NCBI GenBank assembly: GCA_964471915.1
Contig: CAYYID010000018.1
Span: forward strand, 29,606-93,605
From: JAIEPW01 sp964471915
GTDB taxonomy: Bacteria > Acidobacteriota > Terriglobia > Bryobacterales > Bryobacteraceae
Length of the DNA stretch: 64,000 nucleotides
Direction: 5' to 3'
Part shown: piece after piece, positions 35,350 through 43,829 of the stretch
How positions within the stretch are numbered: position 1 is the first letter of the stretch
How the letters are laid out: the number at the start of each line of letters is the position of its first letter
Notes under the pieces: generated by a model
Told to the model about the DNA's origin: nothing
Seen by the model: the letters and a program-made list of their open reading frames with translations, nothing else
Database searches by the model: none
Translations under genes and position numbers: made by a program

Positions 35350-36668
35350 CCGAAAACCCGGTCCAGCGTGCGCCCGAGCTTCTCCACAATCTCCCCCACC
35401 TGCGCCCCCGTGATATTGAACGGCGGCGCCAGCAACACGTGATCCCCCCGCACCCCGTCGATCGTCCCCGTGCCCGGGTAGCACATGATCCCTTCTTCCA
35501 TGCCCGTAAAAAGGACCTTCCGGAACAGCCCCGCCTCCGCGGCGAACGGCTCCTTCGTCTCGCGATCCCGCACCAGCTCCAGCGCCAGCATCAATCCGTG
35601 ACCCCGGATGTCGCCCACGTACGGATGCTCCGCGAACCGCTCCCGTAGCGCGGTCACCAGCGCCGCGCCCTGCCGCCGGACGTTCTCCAGCAGCCCCTGC
35701 TCCCGGATCACCTTCTGCACCGCCACGGCCGCCGCGCACGCGGTGGCGTGCGCCTGATACGAGTGCCCGTGCTGGAACATCCCGCGCTTCTCCGCGATGG
35801 TCTCGTAGATCTTTCCCGCCACCAGCGTCGCGCTGATCGGCTGATACCCCGCCGCCAGCCCCTTGGCGAGCACCATCAGGTCCGGCGCTACGCCCTCGCG
35901 CTCGCAGGCGTAGCGGAGTCCCGTGCGCCCCAGCCCGCAGAACACCTCATCCAGGATCAGCAGGACCCCGTGGCGGTCGCAGATCTCGCGGATCCGCCGG
36001 AAATAGCCGGGTACCGCCGGCACCGCGCCCGCCGTCGCGCCCACCACCGTTTCCGCCACGAACGCGATCACCGTCTCCGGACCCACGCGCTCCAGCGTCG
36101 CTTCCAGTTCGTTCGCCACGCGCAGCCCGTAAGCCTCCGGCGTCTCACCGGCCAGCCGCCCTCGGTACTCATAACAGGGCGCGATGTGCTCCACCTTCGC
36201 CAGCAGCGGTTCATAAATCTCGCGCCGCTTCACGTGCCCGCCCAGGCTCAGGCTCCCCAGGCTGTTGCCGTGGTAGCTCTGCCGCCGCGCGATGAAGCGC
36301 ACCCGCTGCGGCTCGCCGCGATCCACGCAGTACTGCCGCGCCAGCTTGATGGTCCCGTCCATCTGCTCGGATCCGCCCGAGCCGAAGACGACGCGCGTCA
36401 GCCCCGCCGGAGCGTCCGCCACCAGATCCGCCGCCAGTTCCTCCGCCGCCTCGGTGGTGTAGAAGAACGTGTAGGCGAACGCCAGCCGCGCGACTTGTTC
36501 CTGGATCGCGCGGATCACCGCGGGCTCGCTGTGGCCCAGGCACGAGATCCCGGCGCCGCCCGAGGCGTCCAGATACCGCCGGCCGTCGCGGTCGATCACG
36601 TACGCGCCTTCGCCCCTCACCGCCACCGGCAGTTCCACGCCGGCGAATCTGGAGAACACGCTGCTCAT
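35346..36668 (-). CDS. Class III (PLP) aminotransferase family protein
   Basis: The 440-residue enzyme carries class-III aminotransferase motifs: YLDASGGAGISCLGHSEPAV near residue 30, VVFGSGGSEQMDGTIKLARQY near 95, the metal/PLP segment LILDEVFCGLGRTG near 230 and the Schiff-base Lys in LAKGLAAGYQPI near 265. The substrate is undefined; an omega-amino acid or amino sugar donor is possible. The start at 36668 follows AGAGGATTCC. It is the last gene of a minus-strand unit with thrS and a glycosyltransferase. By analogy with hopanoid side-chain aminotransferases it could act with that glycosyltransferase, but this is speculative. Confidence 0.85.
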   Translation of the reverse strand: MSSVFSRFAGVELPVAVRGEGAYVIDRDGRRYLDASGGAGISCLGHSEPAVIRAIQEQVARLAFAYTFFYTTEAAEELAADLVADAPAGLTRVVFGSGGSEQMDGTIKLARQYCVDRGEPQRVRFIARRQSYHGNSLGSLSLGGHVKRREIYEPLLAKVEHIAPCYEYRGRLAGETPEAYGLRVANELEATLERVGPETVIAFVAETVVGATAGAVPAVPGYFRRIREICDRHGVLLILDEVFCGLGRTGLRYACEREGVAPDLMVLAKGLAAGYQPISATLVAGKIYETIAEKRGMFQHGHSYQAHATACAAAVAVQKVIREQGLLENVRRQGAALVTALRERFAEHPYVGDIRGHGLMLALELVRDRETKEPFAAEAGLFRKVLFTGMEEGIMCYPGTGTIDGVRGDHVLLAPPFNITGAQVGEIVEKLGRTLDRVFG

Positions 36669-36676
36669 GGAATCCT

Positions 36677-37795
36677 CTATTTCACTCTCTGCATGCGACC
36701 TTCGGCCAACAACCGGTAGCGGCGTCCACGCCAGGCAATGGTACGGCCGAAGAAGCCCGCCAGCCACGCCGCGAACGCCAGCAGATCCTCCAGCGGCAAC
36801 AGCACCCAGGGGACCCGCGCCGCCAGCACCTGCCGCGCCACCACCCACCCCGCCGCGAACCGCAGCGCCACCGCCGCCGCGGCCAGCGGCCACCACCGCC
36901 CGTCCGCCAGCGCCAGCAACCCGGCGAGCGGCAGCGGCATGGTGAACAACTGCCCCACATAGCCCCACGGCCGCGACCGGCGCGTCGACCGCACCCACCG
37001 CAGCCGGTGCTCCAGGCTCTTCGCGAAGCTCGCGCTCCCGATCCGGTGCTCGATCACGTAGCGCGACAGCATCACGCCGTGTCCGGCCTCCGCCGCGAAC
37101 TTGCCGAGTACGAAGTCCTCGGCCAGATATTCCTGCACGCGGTCGAACCCGCCGAGATCCGCTAGCGTCCGCTTCCGCGCCGCGATCGTCGGCCCCACCG
37201 CGAACTTCATCCCGTCCAGCATCCGCGCGGTCAGTACACCGCTCCAGAAATCCGTGTTCATGCCGGCCGCCTCCAGCCGCGACCACAGCGACGCCCCCGC
37301 CACCGCGCGGTACGGGCACGTCGCCATCCCCACGGCCGGGTCCGCGAACTCGGCGGCAATCACCCGCAGCATTCCTGGCGTCACCCGGATGTCGGAGTCG
37401 CTCATCACCAGCAGCTCGTGCGCCGCCGCGCGCCGCATGTGGTCCAGGCTCCAGACCTTCGCGTTCGCGTAGGGCGGCTCCCCGGTGACGATCAGCCGCG
37501 ACGGGACCCCGGCAAATTCGCGCTGCAGCCGTTGCACCACGGCCGCCGCCGCATCGCTCCCTTCGCGCACCGCGAACAGAATCTCGAACGTGGGATAGTC
37601 CTGCCGGAAAAACGAGCGGAGGTTCTCCTCGAGTCCCTCGTCCAGTCCGTGCAGCGGCTTCAGGATCGAGATCCCCGGGGCTTCTCCGGGTGGCGCCGGA
37701 ACCGGCACGGACAGAAAACGCCGCGCGGCGAGGATCGCCAGCGCGGCGTACACCATCGAACCCACCACCAGCGCGCCCAGCAGCCAGGCCAGCAC
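36677..37795 (-). CDS. HpnI-like membrane glycosyltransferase (GT2)
   Basis: This 372-residue membrane protein has an N-terminal transmembrane segment, a GT2 catalytic core and two to three C-terminal transmembrane segments. Motifs match ceramide glucosyltransferase/HpnI-like enzymes: GISILKPLHGLDEGLEENL, ANAKVWSLDHM, VMSDSDIRV with the D-x-D-like metal site, YLAEDFVLGKFA, and the processive-type HRLRWVRSTRRSRP. HpnI transfers a sugar to bacteriohopanetetrol; hopanoids are plausible in Acidobacteria, but no other hopanoid gene lies in the window. The start is GTG, 4 bp after the thrS stop codon, so it is co-transcribed with thrS. Confidence 0.75.
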   Translation of the reverse strand: MLAWLLGALVVGSMVYAALAILAARRFLSVPVPAPPGEAPGISILKPLHGLDEGLEENLRSFFRQDYPTFEILFAVREGSDAAAAVVQRLQREFAGVPSRLIVTGEPPYANAKVWSLDHMRRAAAHELLVMSDSDIRVTPGMLRVIAAEFADPAVGMATCPYRAVAGASLWSRLEAAGMNTDFWSGVLTARMLDGMKFAVGPTIAARKRTLADLGGFDRVQEYLAEDFVLGKFAAEAGHGVMLSRYVIEHRIGSASFAKSLEHRLRWVRSTRRSRPWGYVGQLFTMPLPLAGLLALADGRWWPLAAAAVALRFAAGWVVARQVLAARVPWVLLPLEDLLAFAAWLAGFFGRTIAWRGRRYRLLAEGRMQRVK

Positions 37796-37799
37796 GGAG

Positions 37800-39734
37800 C
37801 TAATCCGCCGAGGCCCGCGTGTCGATCAGCTTCCGGACTTCGGCTACGAACTCGCCCACCGGTTTTGCGCCCAGATCCGCGTGTTTGCGGTGACGCACGG
37901 AAACGGCCCCCGTCTCCGCCTCCCGGTCCCCCACCACCAGCATGTACGGGACCTTCTGCAACTGCGCCTCGCGGATCTTCAGGTTCACCTTCTCCTTGCG
38001 GTCGTCCAAGGTCACCCGCACCCCGGCATCCTTCAACTGCTGCTCCACGCTGCGCGCGTAGTCGAGGTGCCGGTCCGTAATCGGCAGCACCGTCGCCTGC
38101 ACCGGCGCCAGCCACACCGGAAACGCCCCCGCGTAGTGTTCCACCAGGATGCCGAAGAACCGCTCGATCGATCCGTACAGCGCCCGGTGTACCATCAGCG
38201 GCTGGTGCTTCCTGCCGTCCTCGGCGACGTACTCCAGCCCGAACCGCCGCGGCAGCGTGAAGTCGAACTGCACCGTCGAAAGCTGCCACTTCCGGCCCAG
38301 CGCGTCCACCAGCTTCACGTCGATCTTCGGCCCGTAGAACGCGGCTTCGTCCGTCATCACGGGCGCGATCATCCCCAGCCGTTCGACGGCTTTTTTCAAG
38401 GCGTTCTCGGCCAGCGCCCACTGCTCCGGCGACCCGTCGTACTTGCCCGACGCCCCGCCGTCCCACGTCGAAAGCTCCGCTTCATAAGTCTCGAACCCGT
38501 ACGCCTTCAAAGTGTCAACCGCGAACTCCAGGCACGCCACCACTTCGTCCTCGATCTGCTCCGGCGTGCAGAAAATGTGCGCATCGTCCTGCGTGAACCC
38601 GCGCACGCGCAACAGCCCGTGCATCACGCCCGAGCGCTCGTAGCGGTACACCGTGCCCAGCTCGCCCAGCCGCACCGGCAGATCCCGGTAACTGCGCAGC
38701 TTGTCCGCGTAAATCAGGATGTGGCCCGGACAGTTCATCGGCTTGAGCTGGTATTCGGCATCGTCCAGCTCCATCCGCTTGAACATGTTCTCGGCGTAGA
38801 AATTCAGGTGCCCCGAGGTCTTCCACAGGTCGGACCGCATCACGTGCGGCGTGTACACCAGCGAGTACCCGCGCTGCAGGTACTGCTCGCGCATCCAGTC
38901 CTCGATCGTCTTCCGGATGATGCCGCCCTTGGGATGGAAGAAGATCAGTCCCGGCCCCGCCAGCTCCTGGATCGAGAACAGATCCAGCTCCTGGCCCAGC
39001 TTCCGGTGGTCGCGCTTCTTCGCCTCCTCCAACTGGTGCAGGTAGGCGTCGAGTTCCTTCTGCGAGAAAAACGCCGTACCGTAGATCCGCTGCAGCCGCT
39101 GGTTCTTCTCGTCGCCCTTCCAGTAGGCGCCGGAGATCGAGAGCAGTTTGAACGCCTTAAGGCGCTTCGAAGTCGGTACGTGCGGCCCGCGGCAGAAGTC
39201 GATGAAGTGCGGCCCCAGCGTGTACTCGGAGAACACGGCGTCCGCCTTCTCGGTGATCAGCTCCACCTTCATGGGCTGATCCGCGTACACCTGGATGCCC
39301 CGCTCCTTTTCCATCAGCTTGCGCTCATAGGGCAGATCGCGGTCGCGGATCTCGGCCATGCGCTTTTCGATGGCCTCCAGATCCTCGGGCGTAAACGCCG
39401 TCTCGCGCTGAAAATCGTAGAAGAATCCCGTGTCCGTGGGCGGCCCGATGCCGAGCTTGGTCTCCGGGAACAGCTCCAGCACCGCGGCGGCCAGCAGGTG
39501 CGCCGTGGAATGGCGATAGACCTCCAGCGCTTCCGGGTTCTTCGAGGTGAGAATCTGGAGCTGGGCGTCGCTCTCGAAGGGCCGCGTCAGGTCCCACATC
39601 TGTCCGTTGACGCGCGCCACCACGGCGTCATCGGCCAGCCGCGAACTGATTTCCCGGGCGACATCGAGCGGGCGCGCTCCCGCCGCAACGCTCTTTACGC
39701 TCCCGTCCGGAAGCGTCACTTGAATCTGGCTCAT
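37800..39734 (-). CDS. thrS: Threonyl-tRNA synthetase
   Basis: The 644-residue class II synthetase has the full domain order. A TGS domain comes first (MSQIQVTLPDGSVKSVAAG). The editing domain contains YRHSTAHLLAAAV with the HxxxH zinc-like pair. The catalytic core has motif 2 (YRYERSGVMHGLLRVRGFTQDDAHIFC) and motif 3 (HRALYGSIERFFGILVEHYAG). The anticodon-binding domain ends in KVPYMLVVGDREAETGAV. The start at 39734 is the family start; the in-frame upstream extension to 39818 does not fit. Its leader lies in a hairpin-rich 220-bp divergent region, and a TACGCT hexamer is 10 nt before the ATG. Confidence 0.97.
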   Translation of the reverse strand: MSQIQVTLPDGSVKSVAAGARPLDVAREISSRLADDAVVARVNGQMWDLTRPFESDAQLQILTSKNPEALEVYRHSTAHLLAAAVLELFPETKLGIGPPTDTGFFYDFQRETAFTPEDLEAIEKRMAEIRDRDLPYERKLMEKERGIQVYADQPMKVELITEKADAVFSEYTLGPHFIDFCRGPHVPTSKRLKAFKLLSISGAYWKGDEKNQRLQRIYGTAFFSQKELDAYLHQLEEAKKRDHRKLGQELDLFSIQELAGPGLIFFHPKGGIIRKTIEDWMREQYLQRGYSLVYTPHVMRSDLWKTSGHLNFYAENMFKRMELDDAEYQLKPMNCPGHILIYADKLRSYRDLPVRLGELGTVYRYERSGVMHGLLRVRGFTQDDAHIFCTPEQIEDEVVACLEFAVDTLKAYGFETYEAELSTWDGGASGKYDGSPEQWALAENALKKAVERLGMIAPVMTDEAAFYGPKIDVKLVDALGRKWQLSTVQFDFTLPRRFGLEYVAEDGRKHQPLMVHRALYGSIERFFGILVEHYAGAFPVWLAPVQATVLPITDRHLDYARSVEQQLKDAGVRVTLDDRKEKVNLKIREAQLQKVPYMLVVGDREAETGAVSVRHRKHADLGAKPVGEFVAEVRKLIDTRASAD

Positions 39735-39954
39735 GCGTACTTTCAGCGTACCAGAGCGAGTCCGGCCCGCATGTTGCCAGGCAGCGGCAGATAGCTGCCT
39801 GCCGCGATCGCTCCGCAACCGGCCGCCGTGAGCCCCGCCGGTAGGCAGGGCTCAAAATCCGCACATGTTCTGTGCCTGCGTGCTTTCTCGCAGCTTCGCA
39901 GGCGTGAGCCAAATTCGCCCTGTGAATGGCTCTCGCGCTGGTAAGCTGTAACCC
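39735..39954. repeat. Divergent intergenic region with three nested hairpins
   Basis: The 220-bp gap between thrS (-) and the M55 peptidase (+) holds three inverted repeats. CAGGCAGC pairs 39778-39785 with 39794-39801, TGAGCCC pairs with GGGCTCA (about 39829-39854), and GCCTGCG pairs with CGCAGGC (about 39873-39903). The middle one shares the GGGGCTCACGG core with the hairpin at 44284-44305, in the opposite orientation. They could be mobile hairpin (REP-like) elements or leader structures controlling thrS. No tRNA-like or T-box motif was recognised. Confidence 0.5.
39942..39947 (+). promoter_or_regulatory. TAAGCT -10-like box, 7 nt before ATG
   Basis: TAAGCT is followed by GTAACCC and the ATG at 39955. 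There is no Shine-Dalgarno sequence. The spacing is the same as at 2693 and 9837. Confidence 0.4.
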
Positions 39955-40824
39955 ATGCGACCCGCCGTGCTGCTCGCCCTCGCCCTCCCCCTCTGCGCCG
40001 CCGACAAGCTCAAGATCTACATCTCCGCCGACATGGAAGGCGTCGCTGGCGTCAGTTCCGGCATCCAGGCCGGACCCCAGGGCCGCGAATACGAAAAATT
40101 CCGCCGTCTCATGACCCAGGAGGTCAATGCCGCCATCGCCGGCGCCTTCGACGCCGGCGCCACCGAGGTCTTCGTCAGCGACTCCCACGGCGACGGCCAG
40201 AACCTCGATGTCGAACTCCTCGACCCCCGCGCCCGCCTCATCCGCGCCTTCCCCCGCCCCCTCGGCATGATGGGCGGCATCGACGCCAGCTTCGACGCCG
40301 TCGCCTTCGTCGGCTTCCACGCCGCCGAAGGTCAGGCCAACGCCACCCAGGCGCACACCGTCAGCGGCGGCAAGATTTTCGATCTCAAGCTGAACGGCGT
40401 CTCCGTGCCGGAGGCGGGCTTCAATGCCGCCATCGCCGCCGAGTTCGGGGTCCCTGTTGTGTTCCTGGCCGGCGATCAGACCATCTGCGACGAGGCGCGG
40501 CGCATGCTCGGCCCCCTGGAAACCGCCGCCGTGAAACAGGCCGCCGGCGTCTACTCGGCGGCCATGCTGCACCCCGAGGAAGCGCGGCGTCTGATCCGCG
40601 CGGGCATCCAGCGCGGCATCGCCCGCCGCAAGGAACTCCCGGTGCGGAAACTGGACCGGCCGGTCCGGCTGGAGGTGACGTTCAAGCGCATTACGGACGC
40701 CGAGGTGGCATCCTACCTGCCGAATGTCGAGCGCCCGCGCGGCAACGCGATCCTGCTCACGGGTCCGGACATGCTCTACGTGGCGCGCTTCTTCAACGGG
40801 ATCATGAACCTCAACGCCAACTGA
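39955..40824 (+). CDS. M55 family D-aminopeptidase-like protein (DppA family)
   Basis: The 289-residue protein has a short signal peptide (AVLLALALPLCAA) and the DppA fold: KIYISADMEGVAGVSSG with zinc ligands Asp and Glu, EVFVSDSHGDGQNLDVELLD with the Asp-His pair, and FVGFHAAEG with another His. DppA releases D-amino acids from peptides, so a role in peptidoglycan peptide recycling is plausible. The export signal suggests a periplasmic location. Convergent with the anti-sigma gene; 10 bp separate them. Confidence 0.92.
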   Translation: MRPAVLLALALPLCAADKLKIYISADMEGVAGVSSGIQAGPQGREYEKFRRLMTQEVNAAIAGAFDAGATEVFVSDSHGDGQNLDVELLDPRARLIRAFPRPLGMMGGIDASFDAVAFVGFHAAEGQANATQAHTVSGGKIFDLKLNGVSVPEAGFNAAIAAEFGVPVVFLAGDQTICDEARRMLGPLETAAVKQAAGVYSAAMLHPEEARRLIRAGIQRGIARRKELPVRKLDRPVRLEVTFKRITDAEVASYLPNVERPRGNAILLTGPDMLYVARFFNGIMNLNAN

Positions 40825-40834
40825 TGGCGCGGGG

Positions 40835-41104
40835 TCAGGTGCGGCGTGCGGCGATCTTCTTCTGCAGCGCCGCCAGCAGCCGGCTCTCCACCTGGTCCGG
40901 GAGCTGCTTCGCCTCCTGGCCCTTGTAGACCTGCAGCGTCTTTTTCGTCGTATCCAGCACCACGAAGCAGTTGGGGCACTGCGTGATGTGCCGTTCCAGT
41001 TCCAGCTTCAGGGAGCCATCCACCGCGTCGTCGAGGTAATCGCTGACTTCCCTCAGAAAGTCCCTGCACGTGATCGAGTGGCCGCGCTCCGGCATAATGC
41101 TCAA
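40835..41104 (-). CDS. Anti-sigma factor, zinc-finger (ZAS/zf-HC2) type
   Basis: The 89-residue soluble protein shows the anti-sigma zinc motif: C13 (SITCRDFL) and the H-x3-C-x2-C of ERHITQCPNC near residue 40. It lacks a transmembrane segment, so it is a cytoplasmic anti-sigma factor of the ChrR/RsrA-like kind, possibly sensing redox state through the cysteines. It overlaps the sigma gene by ATGA and is therefore its likely partner. The C-terminus is a basic helix. Confidence 0.9.
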   Translation of the reverse strand: MSIMPERGHSITCRDFLREVSDYLDDAVDGSLKLELERHITQCPNCFVVLDTTKKTLQVYKGQEAKQLPDQVESRLLAALQKKIAARRT

Positions 41105-41727
41105 CTCCGTCCGGTGAAGTAATCGAACGGATTGTCTCCCTTGCGTTTGAACTGCCGGGTGAGTTTCTCGCGAAGTTGCAGCCGGGCACGCAACAGCCGG
41201 CTCTTTACCGCGGGGATCGAAATCCCCAACGCCTCCGCGGTCTCTTCCGTACTTAGCTCTTCGATGTCCCTGAGAACAAAAACGGTTCGGAAATCTGGCT
41301 TCAGCGAATCCACGGCCTGGTCCAGGATCCCGCCCAGCTCGCTCCGCCCCAGCCGCTCCTCGATGTTGTCGTCCCAGACGGCGATCTCCCGCACCACCAC
41401 GTCCTCGCCGGTGTCCACCGGCTCGTCCAGCGGCACGGTCTTGTCGCCCTTGCGCTTCCGGAGCTTCATCAGCGCTTCGTTTACGGCGATCCGGACGATC
41501 CAGGTGTAGAACTTCGAGTCCCCGTGGAACCCCTCCAGGTGCTCGTAGGCCTTCAAAAACGCGTCCTGCAGCACGTCCTCGGCGTCTTCGTCGTTCTGGG
41601 TGATGTGCTTGGCGATCCGGAAGATCTTCTTGTCGTACTGGCGCACCAGTTCCGTGAAAGCTTCGGCATCGCCCGCGCGCGCCCTTTCGAGGACCGGAGC
41701 CTCGTCGAATACCGCCGCGTTCGCCAT
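41101..41727 (-). CDS. ECF RNA polymerase sigma factor (RpoE-like)
   Basis: The 208-residue protein has sigma region 2 (LVRQYDKKIFRIAKHITQNDEDAEDVLQDAFLKAYEHLEGF) and region 4 (FVLRDIEELSTEETAEALGISIPAVKSRLLRARLQLREKL), with the two regions joined by an acidic linker. The start at 41727 (MANAAVF) is supported by GGAGG 5 nt upstream; codons further upstream do not fit. A TATAGT hexamer lies 9 nt before the ATG. It is coupled by ATGA to the zinc-binding anti-sigma gene. The regulon is not visible in this window. Confidence 0.93.
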   Translation of the reverse strand: MANAAVFDEAPVLERARAGDAEAFTELVRQYDKKIFRIAKHITQNDEDAEDVLQDAFLKAYEHLEGFHGDSKFYTWIVRIAVNEALMKLRKRKGDKTVPLDEPVDTGEDVVVREIAVWDDNIEERLGRSELGGILDQAVDSLKPDFRTVFVLRDIEELSTEETAEALGISIPAVKSRLLRARLQLREKLTRQFKRKGDNPFDYFTGRS

Positions 41728-41807
41728 GGAACCTCCACTATACACCGTTAACCAACTGAATCTTTCCAGGCATGCGTTTTCTTCCGGCATCGCCCGTCAC
41801 CGCACCC

Positions 41808-41830
41808 GATACTTGACAAAGTCAAGTATC
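41808..41830. promoter_or_regulatory. Perfect MarR-type operator palindrome
   Basis: GATACTTGAC (41808-41817), a 3-nt centre AAA and GTCAAGTATC (41821-41830) form a perfect 10-bp-arm inverted repeat. It ends 11 bp before the ATG of the MarR-GNAT fusion and overlaps its TATCAT -10 (41827-41832). Winged-helix MarR proteins bind such repeats at their own promoters, so autoregulation is likely. Confidence 0.8.
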
Positions 41831-41841
41831 ATTAGTTGCCT

Positions 41842-42762
41842 ATGTCAACTATCTCTGCCGCGGTCGCCCGCATCCGCCGCTTCAACCGCTTCTACGCGAC
41901 GCTGGCCGGAGCCCTGGAGCACCCCCCCTCCCCCCTGACCCCTGGCGAGGCCCGTATTTTCTATGAGATAGCCCAGAAACCCAGCCTGTCCGCTGCGGAC
42001 CTCTGCCGCCAGCTCTCGCTCGACGCCGGATACGTCAGCCGCATGCTGGCCGGATTGAAGAAGCGCCGCCTCCTCGAGCGCAAACCATCCGACAACGACG
42101 CGCGCCGGGCTCAATGGAATCTGACGCACGCGGGGCGCGAAGCGTTCGACGCCCTCGACGCCCACACCACCCAGCGCCTCGCCGAACTGCTGGAGCCGCT
42201 GCCGCTGCGCGATCAGGACCGGCTGTTGCGCAGCCTCCGCGAGGTCCGGACCCTGTTGGGCGGGGGCGAGGATCCCGGCGCTCCGCCCGCCCGCATCCGC
42301 CCGCACCAGCCCGGCGACCTGGGCTGGATCGTCCACCGCCACGCCGTCCTTTATCACGAGGAGTTTGGCTGGGACATCGGTTTCGAGCGGGTGGTGGCCG
42401 AGATCGCCGCGCACTTCCTGGCGCACTTCGACCCCCGGGGAGACGGCTGCTGGATCGCGGAGCGGGAGGGCGAGCGCCTGGGCTCGATCGTCCTGGCAAG
42501 GGAGAGCGCCGACACCGCCCGCCTGCGCCTGTTCCTGGTGGAGCCGGCGGCCCGGGGACAGGGACTCGGCAAGCGGCTGATCGAAGCCTGCCACAGCTTC
42601 GCCCGCCACGCCGGCTACAAGCGCATGGTCCTGTGGACCCAAAGCAACCTGCTCGCCGCCCGCCACGTTTACCAGCAGGCCGGCTACCGGCTGGTCTCCG
42701 AGCAGCCCCACCGGAGCTTCGGGAAGGAGCTGATCGCCGAAACTTGGGAAATGGACCTGTAG
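41842..42762 (+). CDS. MarR-type regulator fused to a GNAT acetyltransferase
   Basis: The 306-residue protein joins a MarR winged helix (about residues 1-135) to a GNAT domain (about 155-306). The MarR part includes LCRQLSLDAGYVSRMLAGLKKRRLLERK as the recognition region, followed by a DNDARRAQWNLT wing. The GNAT part includes RLFLVEPAARGQGLGKRLIEACHSFA with the acetyl-CoA P-loop. Such fusions are found in several phyla; the substrate is unknown. The start is the ATG at 41842, just downstream of a perfect palindrome; the TTG at 41836 is less likely. A convergent EEP-family gene lies 11 bp after its stop codon. Confidence 0.9.
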   Translation: MSTISAAVARIRRFNRFYATLAGALEHPPSPLTPGEARIFYEIAQKPSLSAADLCRQLSLDAGYVSRMLAGLKKRRLLERKPSDNDARRAQWNLTHAGREAFDALDAHTTQRLAELLEPLPLRDQDRLLRSLREVRTLLGGGEDPGAPPARIRPHQPGDLGWIVHRHAVLYHEEFGWDIGFERVVAEIAAHFLAHFDPRGDGCWIAEREGERLGSIVLARESADTARLRLFLVEPAARGQGLGKRLIEACHSFARHAGYKRMVLWTQSNLLAARHVYQQAGYRLVSEQPHRSFGKELIAETWEMDL

Positions 42763-42773
42763 AGGCCGCTGCC

Positions 42774-43829
42774 TCAATCGCCCGCGACATCGGTCAGGTA
42801 GAAACGCGAGACCACCGGCAGGTGATCCGAGAAGACCTCGCGGATGGACCGGGCGAGCGCGCTGCGTTCCTCGGTGCTGAGCGCGGGCAGTTCGTCGAAG
42901 GCGCTCCACTGCACTACGGCGCCGACGTTATCCGGCACCGCGTTCGCCTCGGCCTCGGAGGTCACCAGCACGAGATCCAGGCGCGTGCCGGCGGGGCCGG
43001 ACTTGTTGAGCCGGGCCAGGTGGCTGACCTCGTCATCGCGGTTGACGCGGGAGAACGCGACTTCGCCGTCGCGTTCGAGCTTACGGATGCTGGCCCATTC
43101 GGGCGCGGAGGGTTTGGCGTTCCAGTCGCCCACGACGATGAGGTCGGAGTCGTAGTGCTGGGGTCCGTCCATGAGCCATTCGGCCAGCTTTTTCGCGGCG
43201 CTGGTCCGCTGCGGGATGCCCCAGCGCGGCTTCGAGACCGTGGCGTTGCGCGGCGCGGGACCTTGGGCTTTCAGGTGCACGCCCGCCAGCTCGAACGTGA
43301 AGCCTTCGTTCGCCGAGTCGGCCGCCAGGGCTTCGAAGTAACCCCACAGCGGCAGCCGGGGAAAGGTCCTCTGCGGCCGCTCCAGCCCTTCTTCGGTGAC
43401 CTCGTCGTTTTGATCCCCGAGGATTTCGACGGGCAGCGACTTGGCGCGGATCCAGTCGCGATCCCACAGGAGCGCGACCCTCTGTTCGGAGCGGGATTCG
43501 CCGACGGCGGCCGAGTAATAGCCCGCGCGCTTGCTCTTCAGAGCGTCAGCGATGGGGTCCAGGGCTTCCAGCGAGGCGATCTCGGTGAGGACGAAAACGT
43601 CCGCGTTGAGCGCAGCCAGCACTTCGCTGACCGCGTCGACGCGGCCGGGGTCCTGGGCTTCGAATTTGCGGATATTCCAGGCGACGACATCCAGGTATTC
43701 GTCGGTGCCGCGGAAGCGCTGGGGCACCAGATTCTTCGCGTTTAAGAGCCGGGAGATGCGATCCGGAGCCGTTTCCGTATCGAGCACCAGGGCGTGGGGG
43801 CGGGGATTCGAACGGCGTGTGCGTGCCAT
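42774..43829 (-). CDS. Endonuclease/exonuclease/phosphatase family protein
   Basis: The 351-residue protein matches the EEP superfamily: VVAWNIRKFEAQDPGRVDAVSEVLAALNADVFVLTEI near the N-terminus, VVGDWNAKPSAP in the middle and EVFSDHLPVVSRF at the end. These hold the Asn/Glu, Asp/Asn and His residues of the metal-dependent active site. Substrates in this family include DNA, phosphoinositides and sphingomyelin, so the activity is uncertain. No signal peptide is seen. A TAGAAT box lies 8 nt upstream of the ATG, preceded by TTGTAA at 16 nt. Confidence 0.88.
   Translation of the reverse strand: MARTRRSNPRPHALVLDTETAPDRISRLLNAKNLVPQRFRGTDEYLDVVAWNIRKFEAQDPGRVDAVSEVLAALNADVFVLTEIASLEALDPIADALKSKRAGYYSAAVGESRSEQRVALLWDRDWIRAKSLPVEILGDQNDEVTEEGLERPQRTFPRLPLWGYFEALAADSANEGFTFELAGVHLKAQGPAPRNATVSKPRWGIPQRTSAAKKLAEWLMDGPQHYDSDLIVVGDWNAKPSAPEWASIRKLERDGEVAFSRVNRDDEVSHLARLNKSGPAGTRLDLVLVTSEAEANAVPDNVGAVVQWSAFDELPALSTEERSALARSIREVFSDHLPVVSRFYLTDVAGD

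Noticed and set aside
39735..39954. T-box or tRNA-like leader for thrS
   Set aside because: Hairpins are present, but neither the T-box antiterminator sequence nor an anticodon-like loop was recognised.
41790..41836. Upstream in-frame starts for the sigma factor (41790) and for the MarR fusion (TTG 41836)
   Set aside because: Ribosome sites and family N-termini support 41727 and 41842.
43805..43829. GTTCGAATCC-like T-loop sequence on the minus strand, suggesting a tRNA
   Set aside because: It falls in the first codons of the EEP-family gene, and no acceptor, D or anticodon arm can be built around it.
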